Part shown: positions 63,135-64,000 of the stretch, piece after piece
Layout: the number at the start of each line of letters is the position of its first letter
Position numbering within the stretch: position 1 is the first letter of the stretch
Assembly (NCBI GenBank): GCA_014649575.1
Contig: BMTH01000020.1
Span: 1-64,000 of the forward strand
DNA from: Streptomyces griseoincarnatus
GTDB taxonomy: Bacteria > Actinomycetota > Actinomycetes > Streptomycetales > Streptomycetaceae
Direction of reading: 5' to 3'
DNA: 64,000 nucleotides
Made by a program: the position numbers and the translations under genes
The notes under the pieces: model-generated
What the model was told of the DNA's origin: nothing
Databases searched by the model: none
What the model saw: only the letters and a program-made list of their open reading frames with translations

Positions 63135-64000
63135 TCAGTGCGTTTGCCCGCTCTTACGGCGAGGTTGCGCGTGCCGAGCGACGGCGGTGGCCGGGCGCCG
63201 TCCGGCCGGTACCAGGGCGGCGAGGGCCACGGTGACCAGCGAGGTGACGGTCAGCAGGAGGAATCCGTGGGTGAATCCGCTCTCCCTGGGGAGCCCGCCC
63301 GGCAGCGGGTTCGACGTGATGAGGGTGGCGACCACGGCAGTGCCGATCGCCCCGCCGATGTTGCGGATGTTGGCGTTCATGCCGGTGGCCACGCCCGTCC
63401 GGTGGGCCGGTACGCTCCGCACGATCAGGGTCGACATGGCGGCGTAGGCCAGTCCGAGCCCCAGCCCGAACACGCCGCCAGCGGTCGCGACTTCCCAGGG
63501 CTGATCGGACAGCAGCGCGAAGGCCGCGCAGGCCACGGTGCTCAGGAGGGCGCTCACGACGAGCTGCGCCTTGGGACTCACCCGTGCGGCCAGCGCACCC
63601 GAGAGGATCCCGCCCACCGACATCGCGGCCAGCATGGGCAGGGAGAGCAGTCCTGCTTCGCTCACGCTGAGGCCGAAGCCGTAACCCGCCGTGGTGGGTG
63701 TCTGCAGGAACTGCGGCACGAACGCCGTCACCGCAAACATGCTCGCCCCGAACAGCACCGCGACCGCATTCGTGGTCCACACCGCCGGCAGCCGCATCAT
63801 GCGCAGGTCGACGAGCGGATCGGCCGAGCGGGATTCCACAGCGATCCAGCAGCAGAACAGGATCACGGCGAGCGCGAACAGGCCCAGGACGCTCGGTGAG
63901 CCCCAGCCCCACTCGCCGGCCCGGCTCACGGGGGTCAGCAGCGCCACGAGCCAGCCCGACAGAAGGAGCGCGGCGCGCCAGTCGATACGGCCGCGATGGC
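63135..64000 (-). CDS. DHA2-type MFS transporter, C-terminal part, cut by the window end
   Basis: Partial: the frame is open to base 64000, reading GRIDWRAALLLSGWLV before the part seen clearly. About seven membrane helices follow, with FGASMFAVTAFVPQFLQ, SEAGLLSLPMLAAMSVGG, VFGLGLGLAYAA, GMNANIRNIGGAIGTAV and FLLLTVTSLVTVAL. The R-x-G-A/T-G signature (HRTGVATGMN) supports an EmrB/QacA-like drug exporter. The start lies outside. Confidence 0.85.
   Translation of the reverse strand, partial: HRGRIDWRAALLLSGWLVALLTPVSRAGEWGWGSPSVLGLFALAVILFCCWIAVESRSADPLVDLRMMRLPAVWTTNAVAVLFGASMFAVTAFVPQFLQTPTTAGYGFGLSVSEAGLLSLPMLAAMSVGGILSGALAARVSPKAQLVVSALLSTVACAAFALLSDQPWEVATAGGVFGLGLGLAYAAMSTLIVRSVPAHRTGVATGMNANIRNIGGAIGTAVVATLITSNPLPGGLPRESGFTHGFLLLTVTSLVTVALAALVPAGRRPATAVARHAQPRRKSGQTH

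Overview
High-GC actinobacterial DNA, almost certainly Streptomyces or a close relative. The codon use, the SigE-type sigma factor with its partner, the RHS/DNRLRE secreted-protein pair, the helicase-associated-domain helicase and the many pseudogenes and IS fragments all fit a chromosome arm or large linear plasmid. The first 442 bases carry at least 13 different-stem hairpins that share a four-base TGNC loop (GNCA on the complementary strand), starting after a G5 run at base 1. I read this as a probable non-archetypal linear-replicon telomere, so the window would be a replicon end plus its subtelomeric arm. That is an inference; end mapping is needed to prove it.

Layout. 1-7.6 kb: telomere-like array, then a tightly overlapping three-gene pPIWI-RE module (REase, DinG-type helicase, pPIWI-RE nuclease). 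7.7-15.2 kb, minus strand: membrane-anchored Mrr-type nuclease, SF2 helicase with HA repeats, SbcC and SbcD. 15.3-19.4 kb: OLD-family ATPase/TOPRIM nuclease, then an operon of a small membrane protein and two more membrane-anchored Mrr-type nucleases. 19.4-22.2 kb: gene-poor DNA, an AAA-ATPase/IS481 chimera, a truncated DnaQ-like exonuclease and an IS630 remnant. 22.2-27.4 kb: a PD-(D/E)xK protein divergent from a large Ser/Thr kinase, then a small toxin-like protein. 27.4-34.4 kb: broken isoprenoid-synthase-like and tripeptidyl-aminopeptidase genes, a zinc-ribbon/endonuclease-like protein and a Gabija-like pair (OLD-TOPRIM plus UvrD helicase). 34.4-39.3 kb: IS5- and IS21-family elements and an integrase remnant. 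39.3-51.3 kb: RHS polymorphic toxin with Hint and barnase-like tip, barstar-like immunity protein, and a divergent DNRLRE/FG-GAP surface protein. 51.4-54.8 kb: transposase remnant, L,D-transpeptidase lipoprotein, sigma factor with membrane partner, SDR pseudogene. 55-64 kb: metabolic genes (two amidohydrolases, HAD hydrolase, SDR, DUF6518, DUF488, TIM-barrel isomerase, alpha/beta hydrolase, MFS transporter cut by the window end).

How it fits together. From the end to about 34 kb this is a dense genome-defence region: nucleic-acid-guided-type nuclease (pPIWI-RE), three paralogous membrane nucleases, SbcCD, OLD, kinase, zinc-ribbon nuclease and a Gabija-like system. RHS/barstar adds contact-dependent competition. 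The best candidates for undescribed biology are the GNCA-hairpin end next to the pPIWI-RE operon, the small-membrane-protein plus twin Mrr operon, and the Gabija-like pair whose ATPase looks catalytically degenerate. No rRNA, tRNA or CRISPR array was found.
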